From assembly GCA_041671765.1 (NCBI GenBank), contig JBAZAX010000001.1:1-64000 (forward strand): a stretch of DNA of 64,000 bases, in the 5' to 3' direction. The notes below the pieces were generated by a model. That model was not told the origin of the DNA. It saw only the letters and a program-made list of their open reading frames with translations, and did not search any database. Positions 1 to 8,255 of this stretch are shown here, one piece after another (positions within the stretch are counted from its first letter, which is position 1; every line of letters starts with the position of its first letter). A program made the translations under genes and the position numbers. This DNA is from JBAZAX01 sp041671765. Lineage in GTDB: Bacteria > Babelota > Babeliae > Babelales > RVW-14.

Positions 1-131
1 GCGTAAGGATGGGAGATTATCGAATAATTTATTGCATTAAGCATGCGAAAATTATTGTGTATGTTGTAGCTATTGGACACAGAAAAGATATTTACAGTAA
101 TTTAGATAGGCGATTGATAAAAACAAACTAA
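1..131 (+). CDS. RelE/ParE-family toxin, C-terminal part (cut by window start)
   Basis: An open frame runs from base 3 to a TAA at 129-131 and encodes the last 42 residues of a RelE-like ribosome-dependent mRNase or ParE-like toxin. The diagnostic end is visible: VRMGDYRIIY, a hydrophobic strand, then AIGHRKDIY. The same signature ends the two complete toxins at 16050-16304 and 23659-23958. The antitoxin would lie upstream, outside the window. The family assignment is good; whether it is active cannot be judged from the fragment. Confidence 0.75.
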   Translation, partial: VRMGDYRIIYCIKHAKIIVYVVAIGHRKDIYSNLDRRLIKTN

Positions 132-146
132 GTTCGAAAGTAACAT

Positions 147-500
147 ATGCATCCTAACTGTATTTTCTGGCTTCAGTTAAACACACTGCTAGAAAAATCA
201 GAAATCATAATCGAACGACCTAAAAATACCGCTCATCCAAAATATCCAACATTTATTTATCCCGTCGATTATGGATTCTTGAAAGGGACAAAAGCCTCGG
301 ACGGAAATGAAATTGATATCTGGGTTGGAACTTCTGAAATCAAAGAAATCAATGGAATTTTGTGTACGATAGATCCAATCAAAAATGATCTTGAAACAAA
401 GATTGTTTATGCATGCACAGATCATGAAATTTCGTTAATTTATGACACAATGAACGAAGTGTTAAAAGCAATTTATATTCCCAAGAAAGACGCCTCTTAA
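147..500 (+). CDS. Small inorganic-pyrophosphatase-like protein
   Basis: This 117-residue protein resembles the core of soluble inorganic pyrophosphatases (PF00719). PVDYGFLKG at residues 39-47 matches the YPxNYGfIP strand. DGNEID at 52-57 keeps the Asp-x4-Asp spacing of two metal-binding residues, and NDLETKI near residue 80 may cover the third acidic position. It is much shorter than a normal 170-residue enzyme, as in a known family of about 120-residue pyrophosphatase-like proteins. It could hydrolyse PPi or a related phosphoanhydride; activity is inferred. The SD is weak (GAAAG). A short in-frame coding remnant follows the stop. Confidence 0.6.
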   Translation: MHPNCIFWLQLNTLLEKSEIIIERPKNTAHPKYPTFIYPVDYGFLKGTKASDGNEIDIWVGTSEIKEINGILCTIDPIKNDLETKIVYACTDHEISLIYDTMNEVLKAIYIPKKDAS

Positions 501-620
501 TGGAAAGACGCATTATTTTTGGCTTGTGGGGATTGGTACTGGGTCGATGGAGATATGCTCGAAATTTTAGTTATTTCAGCCCCTGAATGGACAGTTGGGC
601 AATACAAAGAAATTATGTAA
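501..620 (+). pseudogene. Possible gene remnant, 39 codons, no start
   Basis: Directly after the stop of the pyrophosphatase-like gene, and in the same frame, comes an open stretch reading WKDALFLACGDWYWVDGDM and ending ...EWTVGQYKEIM before TAA. It is rich in Trp and acidic residues and looks like real coding sequence, but it has no start codon or RBS. It is probably the 3' end of a decayed gene or of a longer ancestral fusion. I do not recognise the family. Confidence 0.3.
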
Positions 621-666
621 AAGTGCTTTAAAATCAACATATTTACTGAGTTTTTACGCTTACCTG

Positions 667-697
667 GACAAGTTTAAACTCAAAGTTTAAACTTGTC
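667..697. promoter_or_regulatory. Perfect 14-bp inverted repeat upstream of the AAA ATPase
   Basis: GACAAGTTTAAACT at 667-680 and its exact reverse complement at 684-697 flank a 3-nt spacer (CAA). The repeat ends 12 bases before the ATG at 710 and has no T-tract, so it is less likely to be a terminator than an operator or a hairpin at the start of the transcript. Confidence 0.5.
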
Positions 698-709
698 TTG
701 AGGTGGAAA

Positions 710-1894
710 ATGATAATAAAAAGAACGTTAGAAGACAAATTAAAGGCTTTGGCAACCCAATTTGCTGCTGTTTCAGTTACTGGACCAAGGCAATCCGGCA
801 AGACAACACTTGTAAAAAAGACTTTTCCCAACTACGAATATTTCAACTTTGAAGATCCAAATACTCGGTCCATTTTTCGGGCCGATCCGCATAATTTCTT
901 AAAAAAGTTTATGAAAGCTCCCGGGATAATTTTAGACGAGCCGCAAAATGTTCCTGAGCTTTTTTCTTATCTACAAATTTATATCGATGAATTCCATAAA
1001 CCAGGACATTTTATAATTACTGGTTCTCAAAATTTTCTTTTAAATGAATCCATAAGCCAAAGTCTGGCTGGACGAGTGGCTATTTTAAACTTGCTGCCAC
1101 TATCAATTCGCGAGTTAACACAGGCAAATGCTATTCCATCATCAATAGATGAAACTCTTTTTAAAGGATTTTATCCAGAGCTTTATAAAAAAGAAATTTC
1201 CATTGTTGACTGGTATGGCAGCTACATTAACACTTATCTTGAAAGAGATGTACGACAGATAAAAAATGTTACAAATCTTGATAGATTTAGTTACTTCATG
1301 CGACTTTGTGCTGGACGCAATGGACAAATTTTGAATTTATCATCAATAAGTGATGATTTGGGAATTAGTGTAACTGCAGTAAGACAATGGCTCTCTGTGC
1401 TGCAAGCCTGTTATATAATTTTTTTATTAGAACCATATCACAAGGATTTTAGAAAACGCCTTATTAAGTCCCCAAAAATATTCTTCTATGACCCCGGCAT
1501 TGTCTGCTCTTTACTTGGTCTCACAAATTCTGACCAACTCTTCGCAAACTACATGCGGGGTAACATATTTGAATCAATGATTGTATCAGATTTTGTAAAA
1601 CAGCAGTTAAATCATGGAATTAGGCCATCTTGTTATTATTGGCGAGATAAATCAGATTTTGAAATTGATTGTATTGTTGAACAAGGTGGAAACATCACCC
1701 CGATTGAGATAAAAGCTTCAAAGACTGCAGACATTGAAGCGCTCGAAAAAATGCTCCCCTGGAACACTCTTACAAAAACCATGCAAAAAAACAATGTGCT
1801 TGTTTACGGCGGGGATAAAAATTGGGATATGGAAAAAGGGCGCATTGTAACTTGGCACTCAGCTGGCAACTTACTTAACGATTTAACAAAATAA
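710..1894 (+). CDS. AAA ATPase with C-terminal DUF4143 domain
   Basis: This is a 394-residue ATPase of the AAA_14/DUF4143 type, common in bacteria and archaea and still without a firm role. GPRQSGKTT at 25-33 is Walker A. IILDEPQ near residues 74-80 is Walker B in its usual place after a strand, followed by ITGSQN (sensor). The C-terminal domain has WRDKSDFEIDCIVEQ and then IEIKAS, a PD-(D/E)xK nuclease-like arrangement (D...D...EIK). I chose ATG 710 because AGGTGG precedes it; a TTG at 698 would add four residues. It stands alone between the pyrophosphatase-like gene and a MazG-like gene. Confidence 0.8.
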   Translation: MIIKRTLEDKLKALATQFAAVSVTGPRQSGKTTLVKKTFPNYEYFNFEDPNTRSIFRADPHNFLKKFMKAPGIILDEPQNVPELFSYLQIYIDEFHKPGHFIITGSQNFLLNESISQSLAGRVAILNLLPLSIRELTQANAIPSSIDETLFKGFYPELYKKEISIVDWYGSYINTYLERDVRQIKNVTNLDRFSYFMRLCAGRNGQILNLSSISDDLGISVTAVRQWLSVLQACYIIFLLEPYHKDFRKRLIKSPKIFFYDPGIVCSLLGLTNSDQLFANYMRGNIFESMIVSDFVKQQLNHGIRPSCYYWRDKSDFEIDCIVEQGGNITPIEIKASKTADIEALEKMLPWNTLTKTMQKNNVLVYGGDKNWDMEKGRIVTWHSAGNLLNDLTK

Positions 1895-1907
1895 AACAGA
1901 GGTTCCA

Positions 1908-2321
1908 ATGGCTAAGCAAAGTTTTAAATTCGACAAATTAATAAGAGATAAAATTCTGGACATGATGCTGTCTACCAACTGCATTGTGCATAATAAAAAA
2001 TTAGAAGGCACCGAACTCGTTACCGCTCTAAAAAACAAATTACTCGAAGAGGCGCATGAAGTTGCAGCGACCAAATCAGTTGAAGAACTCAAAGAAGAAC
2101 TAGCAGATCTTCTGGAAGTTGTCTATACAATCTTATCAACTCACAAACTTGAGCTAGCAGAAATCGAAGAAATTCGCGAAATAAAAAAATTACAAAAGGG
2201 CAGTTTTACGCAAGGAATTTACGTTTCTTCAATAGAAATTGATGAAAACAATCCGGAAATAAATCGATATCTTGCAAAATCTGATAAATACCCAAAACAA
2301 ATTGATTTTAGCGGGCGTTAA
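1908..2321 (+). CDS. MazG-like nucleoside triphosphate pyrophosphohydrolase
   Basis: This 137-residue all-alpha NTP pyrophosphatase is of the type that starts with FDKLIRDKI. The Mg-binding pattern EExxE...ExxD is visible as LLEEAHEVA and then ELADLLEVVY. These enzymes cleave (d)NTPs to NMP plus PPi and clean up non-canonical nucleotides. The C-terminal KKLQKGSFTQGIYVSS matches the family tail. It lies 13 bases after the AAA ATPase and probably shares its transcript; its 3' end overlaps the convergent membrane-protein gene by 14 bases. Confidence 0.75.
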   Translation: MAKQSFKFDKLIRDKILDMMLSTNCIVHNKKLEGTELVTALKNKLLEEAHEVAATKSVEELKEELADLLEVVYTILSTHKLELAEIEEIREIKKLQKGSFTQGIYVSSIEIDENNPEINRYLAKSDKYPKQIDFSGR

Positions 2322-2964
2322 GCCCTCTTTGCAAAGAAATATGTCTTGGGGCAGCCGCACCAATGGCAGAAATTAAACCATACACTATTGCAAATGTTTT
2401 ATTGTAGTCATCATTATCGCTTTTGAAGAAACAAAAATAAAATAGTAATGGTAGAATTACAATATCAATCAAAGTTGTAACAGAAAACTCTTTTTGCATT
2501 GAACGCTTGATGTCTTCGAATTGAGTTTTTTGGTTTGAATCCAAGTTTGAAATATATCGGTTTAAATTTTTTAGTGCAGCATAAGATTGGTCTTTTTCTA
2601 CGAAAAACATTTCAGATATAGTCGGCCACAAACTTGCCAGTATTCCTACCAGAAACATAACTACAATTGGATCCATTATTGCATCGCTGTGTTTATCGTA
2701 TTTCAACCCCAGTTTTTGACCAAATTTAGGATCGCCCAGTTTTTTGCAAAATGTAAGCAACAATGCCGTACCGCCAAATTTAACAATATCTTTTTCGATA
2801 TTCCAAAATGCACGATTAGTAAAGGATTGTGTACCAATAAGCTCTTTTAAATATTTATCAAAAATTTCGTTGGATACTGCTTGTATCTTCGCATTACCAC
2901 AAAGAGACAACCCCATGGACAATACAAGTACAACCACAATTCTTTTAATAAAATCCATAACCAT
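2308..2964 (-). CDS. Unknown membrane protein with signal peptide
   Basis: The 218-residue product is not recognised. It has an N-terminal signal or anchor (MVMDFIKRIVVVLVLSMGLS), a central hydrophobic segment (DPIVVMFLVGILASLW) and two near the end (TTLIDIVILPLLFYFCFF; AIVYGLISAIGAAAP). I chose the internal ATG at 2964 because GGGGG lies eight bases before it and the signal peptide starts there; the frame stays open 33 bases further. The loop KKLGDPKFGQKLGLKYDKHSDA is charged. It converges on the MazG-like gene with a 14-base overlap and no visible terminator. Confidence 0.6.
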   Translation of the reverse strand: MVMDFIKRIVVVLVLSMGLSLCGNAKIQAVSNEIFDKYLKELIGTQSFTNRAFWNIEKDIVKFGGTALLLTFCKKLGDPKFGQKLGLKYDKHSDAIMDPIVVMFLVGILASLWPTISEMFFVEKDQSYAALKNLNRYISNLDSNQKTQFEDIKRSMQKEFSVTTLIDIVILPLLFYFCFFKSDNDDYNKTFAIVYGLISAIGAAAPRHISLQRGLNAR

Positions 2965-3194
2965 AATATAGATACCCCCACCATAAAACATATACAAAAT
3001 GCGCTAACTCATAAACAAAGCTAAACACAAAGCAGATAAAAGTAAATTTTTATCTAAATTTACGCAAGAATTTCTACATAAAATAGTCATTTAACTGTCG
3101 TTTTCAAAATAAATTGCCAGATTGCAACATTTATGATTAAATAAAAACATGTTATTATTTTAATCTTCACTCTATTTTTATAGGGAGTCCCACA

Positions 3195-3242
3195 ATGAAA
3201 ATCACTTCAATCATTATTTGTCATCCGACGGAGATCAAGTAA
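3195..3242 (+). CDS. Putative 15-residue leader peptide
   Basis: ATG at 3195 preceded by AGGGAG (3182-3187) opens a frame that encodes MKITSIIICHPTEIK and stops at TAA 3240-3242. The position, good SD, short length and a terminator-like hairpin 57 bases downstream fit an attenuation leader for the ABC exporter. The peptide has three consecutive Ile codons but no strong run of one regulatory amino acid. It could equally be a stray short frame. Confidence 0.35.
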   Translation: MKITSIIICHPTEIK

Positions 3243-3298
3243 ACAATTACTTTGCATTCTTTGGTGTTCGTTTTTTATTCTTTTATTCTGATCGTGCA

Positions 3299-3325
3299 CC
3301 TGCGCTTGCAGGGGTAATTTTTTCT
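3299..3325 (+). terminator. Terminator or attenuator hairpin before the ABC exporter
   Basis: CCTGC (3299-3303), loop GCTT, GCAGG (3308-3312), then GGTAATTTTTTC. This is a short GC stem with a T-run, upstream of the ABC genes on the coding strand, and no complete gene precedes it on that strand. That placement suggests transcriptional attenuation rather than simple termination. Confidence 0.45.
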
Positions 3326-3443
3326 TGACTAATATCTTCAAGTTGGCACAGCCCTTTTTTGCGTGCCCAATATTTTCTGATAATTCTGTCTGACAACTTT
3401 AGCTATTTTATAAAATAAATTCAAAATTTAATGAAAGATAATT

Positions 3444-4223
3444 ATGTCCAATAAACTTTTACAGATAAAAAACATAAAAAAACAGTATACACAAAAAGGC
3501 CAAAAGCCAATTGACGCGCTCAAGGGCGTATCATTGGATATTTATAACGATGAGGTTATCACACTGCTCGGCGTTAACGGTGCAGGAAAATCAACGCTCT
3601 CTTCAATAATTGCAACACTCCATCCAGCAACCGAAGGTGATATAATTTTTGATGGAAAATCAATCTATGACAACTTGGCCAACTACAGATCACATCTTGG
3701 ATTTTGCCCTCAAAAACCAAATCTTGATGGATTTTTAACACTTGAACAAAATCTACGTTTTGCAGGTCGTTTACATAGAATGCCGGAAGATAAAATTACA
3801 ATACGGTTGAATCAACTGGTTGAACAATTTGAGCTTGGTGATTATTTGGACCGCAAGGCAAATATTCTTTCTGGTGGTTATAGGCAACGTTTTATGATTG
3901 CACGTTGTCTCATGCACAGCCCCAAAATAGTGCTTCTTGATGAACCAACCGTTGGGCTTGATCCACACATAAGACGTCAGATTTGGGCAAAAATCAAAGA
4001 ACTTAAACATGAAGGCGTTACTGTTATCCTGACGACACACTATCTTGACGAAGCTGAAATTTTATCTGACCGCGTTTGTATTTTAGACAAAGGGCTTATC
4101 AAATTAATTGATACGCCGGAAAAGCTTTTGTCAGACTTTAAGAAAAAGAATTTAGAAGATGTATTTCTAGAATTAATGCAAGAGCCGCAAGAAAATATAG
4201 ACAATAATAAGGAATCATTATGA
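3444..4223 (+). CDS. ABC-2 type exporter, ATP-binding subunit
   Basis: This 259-residue ATPase powers an ABC-2 family exporter. All motifs are present: Walker A GVNGAGKST, Q-loop CPQKPNLDG, signature LSGGYRQR, Walker B VLLDEPTVGLD and H-loop TTH. The tail (DTPEKLLSDFKKKNLEDVFLEL) is the usual C-terminal extension of drug, lipid or polysaccharide exporters of the CcmA/NatA/NodI type. Its stop overlaps the permease start (ATGA), so the pair is translationally coupled. The substrate cannot be told from sequence. Confidence 0.9.
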   Translation: MSNKLLQIKNIKKQYTQKGQKPIDALKGVSLDIYNDEVITLLGVNGAGKSTLSSIIATLHPATEGDIIFDGKSIYDNLANYRSHLGFCPQKPNLDGFLTLEQNLRFAGRLHRMPEDKITIRLNQLVEQFELGDYLDRKANILSGGYRQRFMIARCLMHSPKIVLLDEPTVGLDPHIRRQIWAKIKELKHEGVTVILTTHYLDEAEILSDRVCILDKGLIKLIDTPEKLLSDFKKKNLEDVFLELMQEPQENIDNNKESL

Positions 4224-5059
4224 GTATGATATTTCAAAAAGAAATCGCAAAGCGAGATCAAAAAGAAATCGCGAAGCGAGATCAAATTGATTTAGACATT
4301 TTAAAACAGTTAATACGATTAAAATTTACAAATGCCAAACAAGTTCTTCTGGACAAGTTTATCAACTTTTACATTTGGGCTGGCTGCTCAATGCTTGTAG
4401 CCGGTTACCTGATGCAATCTTTTGGAACTTCAGACGCATTTGGACCATTCCAACTTGGAGGAATAATAGCATCAGTTGGCATTTTTGAGCTTTATGGCAA
4501 TGCAGTAACATTCGTGTCAGATCTGGAAGGCGATCAAACAATCGCATATTACTTAACACTCCCAACACACACATCAACTGTTTTGTGTAGCCACATATTT
4601 TATTATTCAACAATTGGAACACTCATGAGTTTTGCGTCATTGCCACTTGCTAAGTTGATTCTGTGGAATAGATTTGATTTTTTTGCCGTTTCATGGGTAA
4701 AACTGCTATTCTTCGTTATATTAACTAATGTATTTTGTGCAACAGCAACATTGTTGGCGTCAGCCCTCATTCCATCGATGGACAAATTTGATATTTTGTG
4801 GACGAGGGTAATGTTCCCACTGTGGTTTTTGGGGGGATATTCGTTTGCTTGGAATTCAGTTTATACAACTTCCCCAAAACTGGCATACGCCCTACTTTTA
4901 AACCCGATTATTTATATGTCTGAGGGCATGCGTGCAGCACTTCTTGGACAGGAAGGTTCAATAAATTTTTGGATTTGTAGTGCAATTTTATTAGTAATGC
5001 TGGTCGGAATTGCAGTTTGGTCATACAAAGCATTGAAAAAACGTCTTGATTTTGTTTAG
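4220..5059 (+). CDS. ABC-2 type exporter, permease subunit
   Basis: This 279-residue membrane protein has about six hydrophobic segments in the ABC-2 permease pattern. It has an N-terminal cytoplasmic stretch, a long central pair, the polar-loop motif NPIIYMSEGMRAALLG near residue 230 that is typical of the family, and a last helix ending in a basic tail (KALKKRLDFV). Its start overlaps the ATPase stop. The N-terminus carries an in-frame 24-base tandem duplication giving QKEIAKRD twice, before the first helix, in a region expected to be cytoplasmic and tolerant of expansion. Confidence 0.85.
   Translation: MSMIFQKEIAKRDQKEIAKRDQIDLDILKQLIRLKFTNAKQVLLDKFINFYIWAGCSMLVAGYLMQSFGTSDAFGPFQLGGIIASVGIFELYGNAVTFVSDLEGDQTIAYYLTLPTHTSTVLCSHIFYYSTIGTLMSFASLPLAKLILWNRFDFFAVSWVKLLFFVILTNVFCATATLLASALIPSMDKFDILWTRVMFPLWFLGGYSFAWNSVYTTSPKLAYALLLNPIIYMSEGMRAALLGQEGSINFWICSAILLVMLVGIAVWSYKALKKRLDFV
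4235..4282 (+). repeat. 24-bp tandem duplication inside the permease gene
   Basis: Two adjacent 24-base units, 4235-4258 and 4259-4282, differ at one base (CAAAGC against CGAAGC). Each unit encodes QKEIAKRD. The near identity points to a recent slippage or duplication event. Confidence 0.9.
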
Positions 5060-5070
5060 GTTATGAACGA

Positions 5071-5088
5071 GGGCCCAGCAATGGGCCC
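5071..5088. terminator. GC-rich hairpin after the ABC operon
   Basis: GGGCCCA, loop GCAA, TGGGCCC: a perfect 7-bp stem 12 bases after the permease stop. The downstream sequence is A-rich rather than T-rich, so it is a weak intrinsic terminator or an RNA-end stabiliser. Confidence 0.45.
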
Positions 5089-5195
5089 AAAGTAAAAATA
5101 TATTGGTGTTGAAGAAAAATAGAAATGTTAAGATTTAAATAAGTAAATTAAGAGTTATTGCGATTATTGGTTATAAAAGGGAAAGGAATTAACTT

Positions 5196-5945
5196 ATGTA
5201 CTCAAATAAAATAAAAGAAATTGATGAGTTACAGAAACAAATTAATGCATCAAGACCACTTAAAAAAAAACTTAGAGACAATTTAAAAGAATATTTTAAA
5301 ATAGGCGTAACATATTCCAGTAATGCCCTGGAAGGCAATTCTTTAACCGAAACAGAAACAAAAATTGTTCTCGAAGATGGACTTACAATTGGAGGCAAAC
5401 CCATGAGAGACCATCTTGAAGCTATCGGACACAGCCAAGCATACGATTTGCTATATAAGCTTGCCAAAAATCATGAAATAAAAGAAATCGATATTTTAAA
5501 ACTACACAAGTTATTTTACTATCACATTGATATGAAAAATGCCGGTAAATATCGCAAGCAACAAGTTTTTATTACAGGCACAGAGTTTGTTCCACCGGCA
5601 CCTAAACAAGTTCCAGCATTAATGAAAAATTTTATTGAAAGCATGGCCTCAATGCGGCCAAAGATTCACACTGTTGAATTTGCTGCACTTTTACATAAAG
5701 AGCTTGTTACGATACACCCATTTGTAGATGGTAATGGAAGAACGGCCAGACTTGTTATGAATTTGGCTTTGTTGCAAAATGGTTACGTCGTAACAATAAT
5801 TCCACCAATACTAAGAGCTGATTATATCAATTTACTCAAGCGTACACAGGTTGAACCCAAAGATGATAAACCATTCATTGACTTTATTTCTACAATGGTC
5901 CATGAAAGTCAGAAAGATTATTTACGTATGATTAATGCTTTGTAA
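5196..5945 (+). CDS. Fic domain protein (class II AMPylator type)
   Basis: This is a 249-residue Fic enzyme that would transfer AMP or another phospho-group from a nucleotide to a protein hydroxyl. The catalytic motif HPFVDGNGRTAR (residues 174-185) is intact, including the His and the anion-binding loop. SNALEGN at 42-48 matches the class II inhibitory helix pattern [S/T]xxxE[G/N], which blocks the ATP site in cis. The flap region (FVPPAPKQVP) is also present. There is no signal peptide. It opens a seven-gene operon in which the intergenic gaps are below 30 bases and which also encodes MNT and HEPN proteins. A host effector or a self-regulating toxin role are both possible. Confidence 0.85.
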   Translation: MYSNKIKEIDELQKQINASRPLKKKLRDNLKEYFKIGVTYSSNALEGNSLTETETKIVLEDGLTIGGKPMRDHLEAIGHSQAYDLLYKLAKNHEIKEIDILKLHKLFYYHIDMKNAGKYRKQQVFITGTEFVPPAPKQVPALMKNFIESMASMRPKIHTVEFAALLHKELVTIHPFVDGNGRTARLVMNLALLQNGYVVTIIPPILRADYINLLKRTQVEPKDDKPFIDFISTMVHESQKDYLRMINAL

Positions 5946-5971
5946 ATAACATAGTTAGACATGGATTTTAA

Positions 5972-7141
5972 ATGAGTAAAAAAAATATTATTTTGTTTTT
6001 AAGCACAACTGTTTTGATATTCACACTTCCAGCGTGCAATTGGTTTTCCAAACCACCTACACGTGAAACAATACTTGATAAAATTGTTAATATTCCAGAC
6101 AAGTTGGTTCTTGATATCCCACAGATACCGCCGCTGTGTGATGAATTACCCGGCCTTAAAAAAGGCTTTGCTGATATTTTAAATGGCAAACTTTATTACG
6201 AGGAAGAGGGTCAAGGTATTCCGCTTGTCCTGATTAATGGAGGCCCAGGTGGAACACACCACTGCTTCCATCCATATTTTTCACAACTCAAAGATGTTGC
6301 CAGAGTGATTTATTATGATCAACGAGGAACTGGAAAATCAAGCAGCGATGATACCGGTGCAACCTACACAGTTAAACAAGCGATCGAAGACTTAGAAAGC
6401 TTGAGACAATCATTAAAGATTGATAAATGGGCTGTGCTGGGACATTCTTATGGTGGGCTGTTAGCCCAATGTTATGCCCTTACATATCCGCAACATTGCA
6501 TTGGATTAATTTTAGTGGCTTCTTCGACGGGTATTTCTGATAACACAATGCAACCAGTAAAAGAGAAAATGTTTATCTCTCAGGCCGAAAAAGATGCCAT
6601 AGAAAGCATCAGAAGGATGGCCCGTGAAGGCAAGTTAACTTCGGCTCAGTGTATTTACAACACATATCTTGCCGGTGATTGGAAGCACTGGTTTTATTAC
6701 AAACCAACTAATTTTAAAGATGAATTGGCAAGGCATGCTCTTTATGGATACAATGTTGCACCAGGCTTTGAAGAACTTATGCGTATTGAGAGTGATACAA
6801 AAATACCCCAATCAGATTTTTTAAAGGGTAAATTTGATGACTTTGAAATTCCAACTTTAATTTTAGAAGCTAAGTGGGAATTGGCATGGTGGAACCCGGA
6901 GAGAATTGATGATATGCGTAAAAATCATCCGCACGCGCAATTGGAGATTTTTGAAAAATCTGGACACATGATATTTGTTGATGAATCAGAGAAATTTTTC
7001 TCATTGATCAGAGATTTCTTGAAAAAAGCGAATGAGACTAAAATTACTTACAAACCAGACAACAGGCTGACATGGCCGGAATTCAAATCTGATGCGAAAG
7101 TAAAAGCGTTTATGGATAAGGTTCATGGCAAAGATAAATAA
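5972..7141 (+). CDS. Alpha/beta hydrolase lipoprotein, proline iminopeptidase-like
   Basis: The N-terminus is a lipoprotein signal with lipobox LPAC (Cys22). The mature part is an S33-type alpha/beta hydrolase: GGPGG (oxyanion region, residues 90-94), YYDQRGTGKSS, nucleophile elbow GHSYGG (157-162, Ser159) and a late His in KSGHM. The position that normally holds the acid after the sixth strand reads ILEAKWELAW, so a Glu may replace Asp or the triad may be altered. Proline iminopeptidases are usually cytoplasmic; this one would be anchored outside the inner membrane. It lies 26 bases after Fic. Confidence 0.8.
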   Translation: MSKKNIILFLSTTVLIFTLPACNWFSKPPTRETILDKIVNIPDKLVLDIPQIPPLCDELPGLKKGFADILNGKLYYEEEGQGIPLVLINGGPGGTHHCFHPYFSQLKDVARVIYYDQRGTGKSSSDDTGATYTVKQAIEDLESLRQSLKIDKWAVLGHSYGGLLAQCYALTYPQHCIGLILVASSTGISDNTMQPVKEKMFISQAEKDAIESIRRMAREGKLTSAQCIYNTYLAGDWKHWFYYKPTNFKDELARHALYGYNVAPGFEELMRIESDTKIPQSDFLKGKFDDFEIPTLILEAKWELAWWNPERIDDMRKNHPHAQLEIFEKSGHMIFVDESEKFFSLIRDFLKKANETKITYKPDNRLTWPEFKSDAKVKAFMDKVHGKDK

Positions 7142-7155
7142 AAAAATAGGATAGC

Positions 7156-7923
7156 ATGAAAAACATTAGAACACTGGAAAGAATATTAGATCTTGAACCA
7201 AATTTACCAATACTTGATGAACACTCACTCATAATATTTGATGTAGGAAATGTGCTTTTAAAATTCAAAAGTCCCTTATTTAATGCATATTATGAGAATG
7301 TTAGAACTTACTGGTATGAACGGCTTGGCAAAGAATATGATAAACCACAATTTGAAAAGTTATGGAGTATAATTCTACAAAAAGAATACGACCTCATTCA
7401 TCTTGTTGAGAACCAAATTCCACTCATCATTAAAAATCTTCAGCAATCCAACACAAAAGTGATGGCCTTAACTCGTACACGCTTGGGAAGTATCGGTCAA
7501 ATCTCAAATCACGAAGATTTGCGCCTTGCCAAATTAATGGAACATGGAATTGATTTTAGTCAGTCTTCCCCATCTCCAGATAAATTTGTTTTAACAGAAG
7601 TTATAAGTCAAAGCTCATTTCCAATTTATAAAAATGGAATCTTATTTGTAGAAAAAGAATCAAAAGGCATAGCCTTAGATGCTTTCTTACAAAGAATCAA
7701 ATGGACACCTTCAAAGGTGTTTTTTGTAGATGACAAAATTAGCTACATACAATCTGTACAGACAGTAATCGAGAATCGTGGAATTCCTTTTATTGGATTT
7801 CATTATACATCCAGTTTAAACAATCTTCCAAAACTTGATGAAACAGTAATAGAACAACAATTTAAGCATTTGATTGAACATGAAGAGTGGTTATCTGAAG
7901 AAGAAATACAGAAATTAAAATAA
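7156..7923 (+). CDS. DUF2608 HAD-like protein with altered motif I
   Basis: The 255-residue protein resembles DUF2608, a HAD-like family frequent in Legionella, Chlamydiae and Babeliae. Motif I near residue 28 is IIFDVGNVLL, so the second Asp of the HAD DxD pair is Gly. Motif II-like MALTRTR and motif IV-like VFFVDDK are present. Most HAD phosphatases need that second Asp as general acid/base, so this copy may be a poor phosphatase or do different chemistry. A second DUF2608 protein at 30912-31817 keeps DVD. There is no clear signal peptide here, unlike that copy. It is the third gene of the Fic operon. Confidence 0.65.
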   Translation: MKNIRTLERILDLEPNLPILDEHSLIIFDVGNVLLKFKSPLFNAYYENVRTYWYERLGKEYDKPQFEKLWSIILQKEYDLIHLVENQIPLIIKNLQQSNTKVMALTRTRLGSIGQISNHEDLRLAKLMEHGIDFSQSSPSPDKFVLTEVISQSSFPIYKNGILFVEKESKGIALDAFLQRIKWTPSKVFFVDDKISYIQSVQTVIENRGIPFIGFHYTSSLNNLPKLDETVIEQQFKHLIEHEEWLSEEEIQKLK

Positions 7924-7934
7924 TTGAGGAAATT

Positions 7935-8255
7935 ATGATAAATAAAGAAACAATAGAAGAAGTTAAGAATCGGTTGGTTAAGACTTACAATCCAATTGCC
8001 ATCTATCTCTTTGGCTCATATGCCTGGGGAACCCCGACTGAAGACAGTGATTTAGATTTGATGGTCGTTGTTGAGGAATCAAATGAAAGACCAATAAAAA
8101 GAAGCTTTGAGGGATACAAGGCATTGTGGGGACTTGGAATTTCTAAAGACATCATTGTTTATACTAAAAGTGAGTTTGAAAAAGCTGCACAAAAGGAAAT
8201 GTCCCTACCCAACAAAATCAAATCTAGAGGGAGAGTAATTTATGCTAGAGCATAA
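7935..8255 (+). CDS. mntA-like: MNT-type nucleotidyltransferase (antitoxin partner)
   Basis: This 106-residue minimal nucleotidyltransferase has the exact GSx10DxD signature (FGSYAWGTPTEDSDLDLMVV). In studied HEPN/MNT pairs the MNT protein neutralises the HEPN toxin by AMPylating a Tyr. The gene lies 11 bases after the DUF2608 gene and overlaps the HEPN gene by 14 bases, the usual tight pairing. The symbol is by analogy only. Confidence 0.85.
   Translation: MINKETIEEVKNRLVKTYNPIAIYLFGSYAWGTPTEDSDLDLMVVVEESNERPIKRSFEGYKALWGLGISKDIIVYTKSEFEKAAQKEMSLPNKIKSRGRVIYARA

Larger units (their letters stand above)
2965..3443. other. Intergenic region with leader peptide and terminator-like hairpin
   Basis: About 480 bases separate the divergent membrane-protein gene and the ABC exporter. 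The first 180 bases are AT-rich and hold no coding signal. The second half contains a 15-codon frame with a good SD and then a hairpin followed by T residues, both listed separately. The last 100 bases before the ABC gene show nothing else I can name. Confidence 0.5.
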
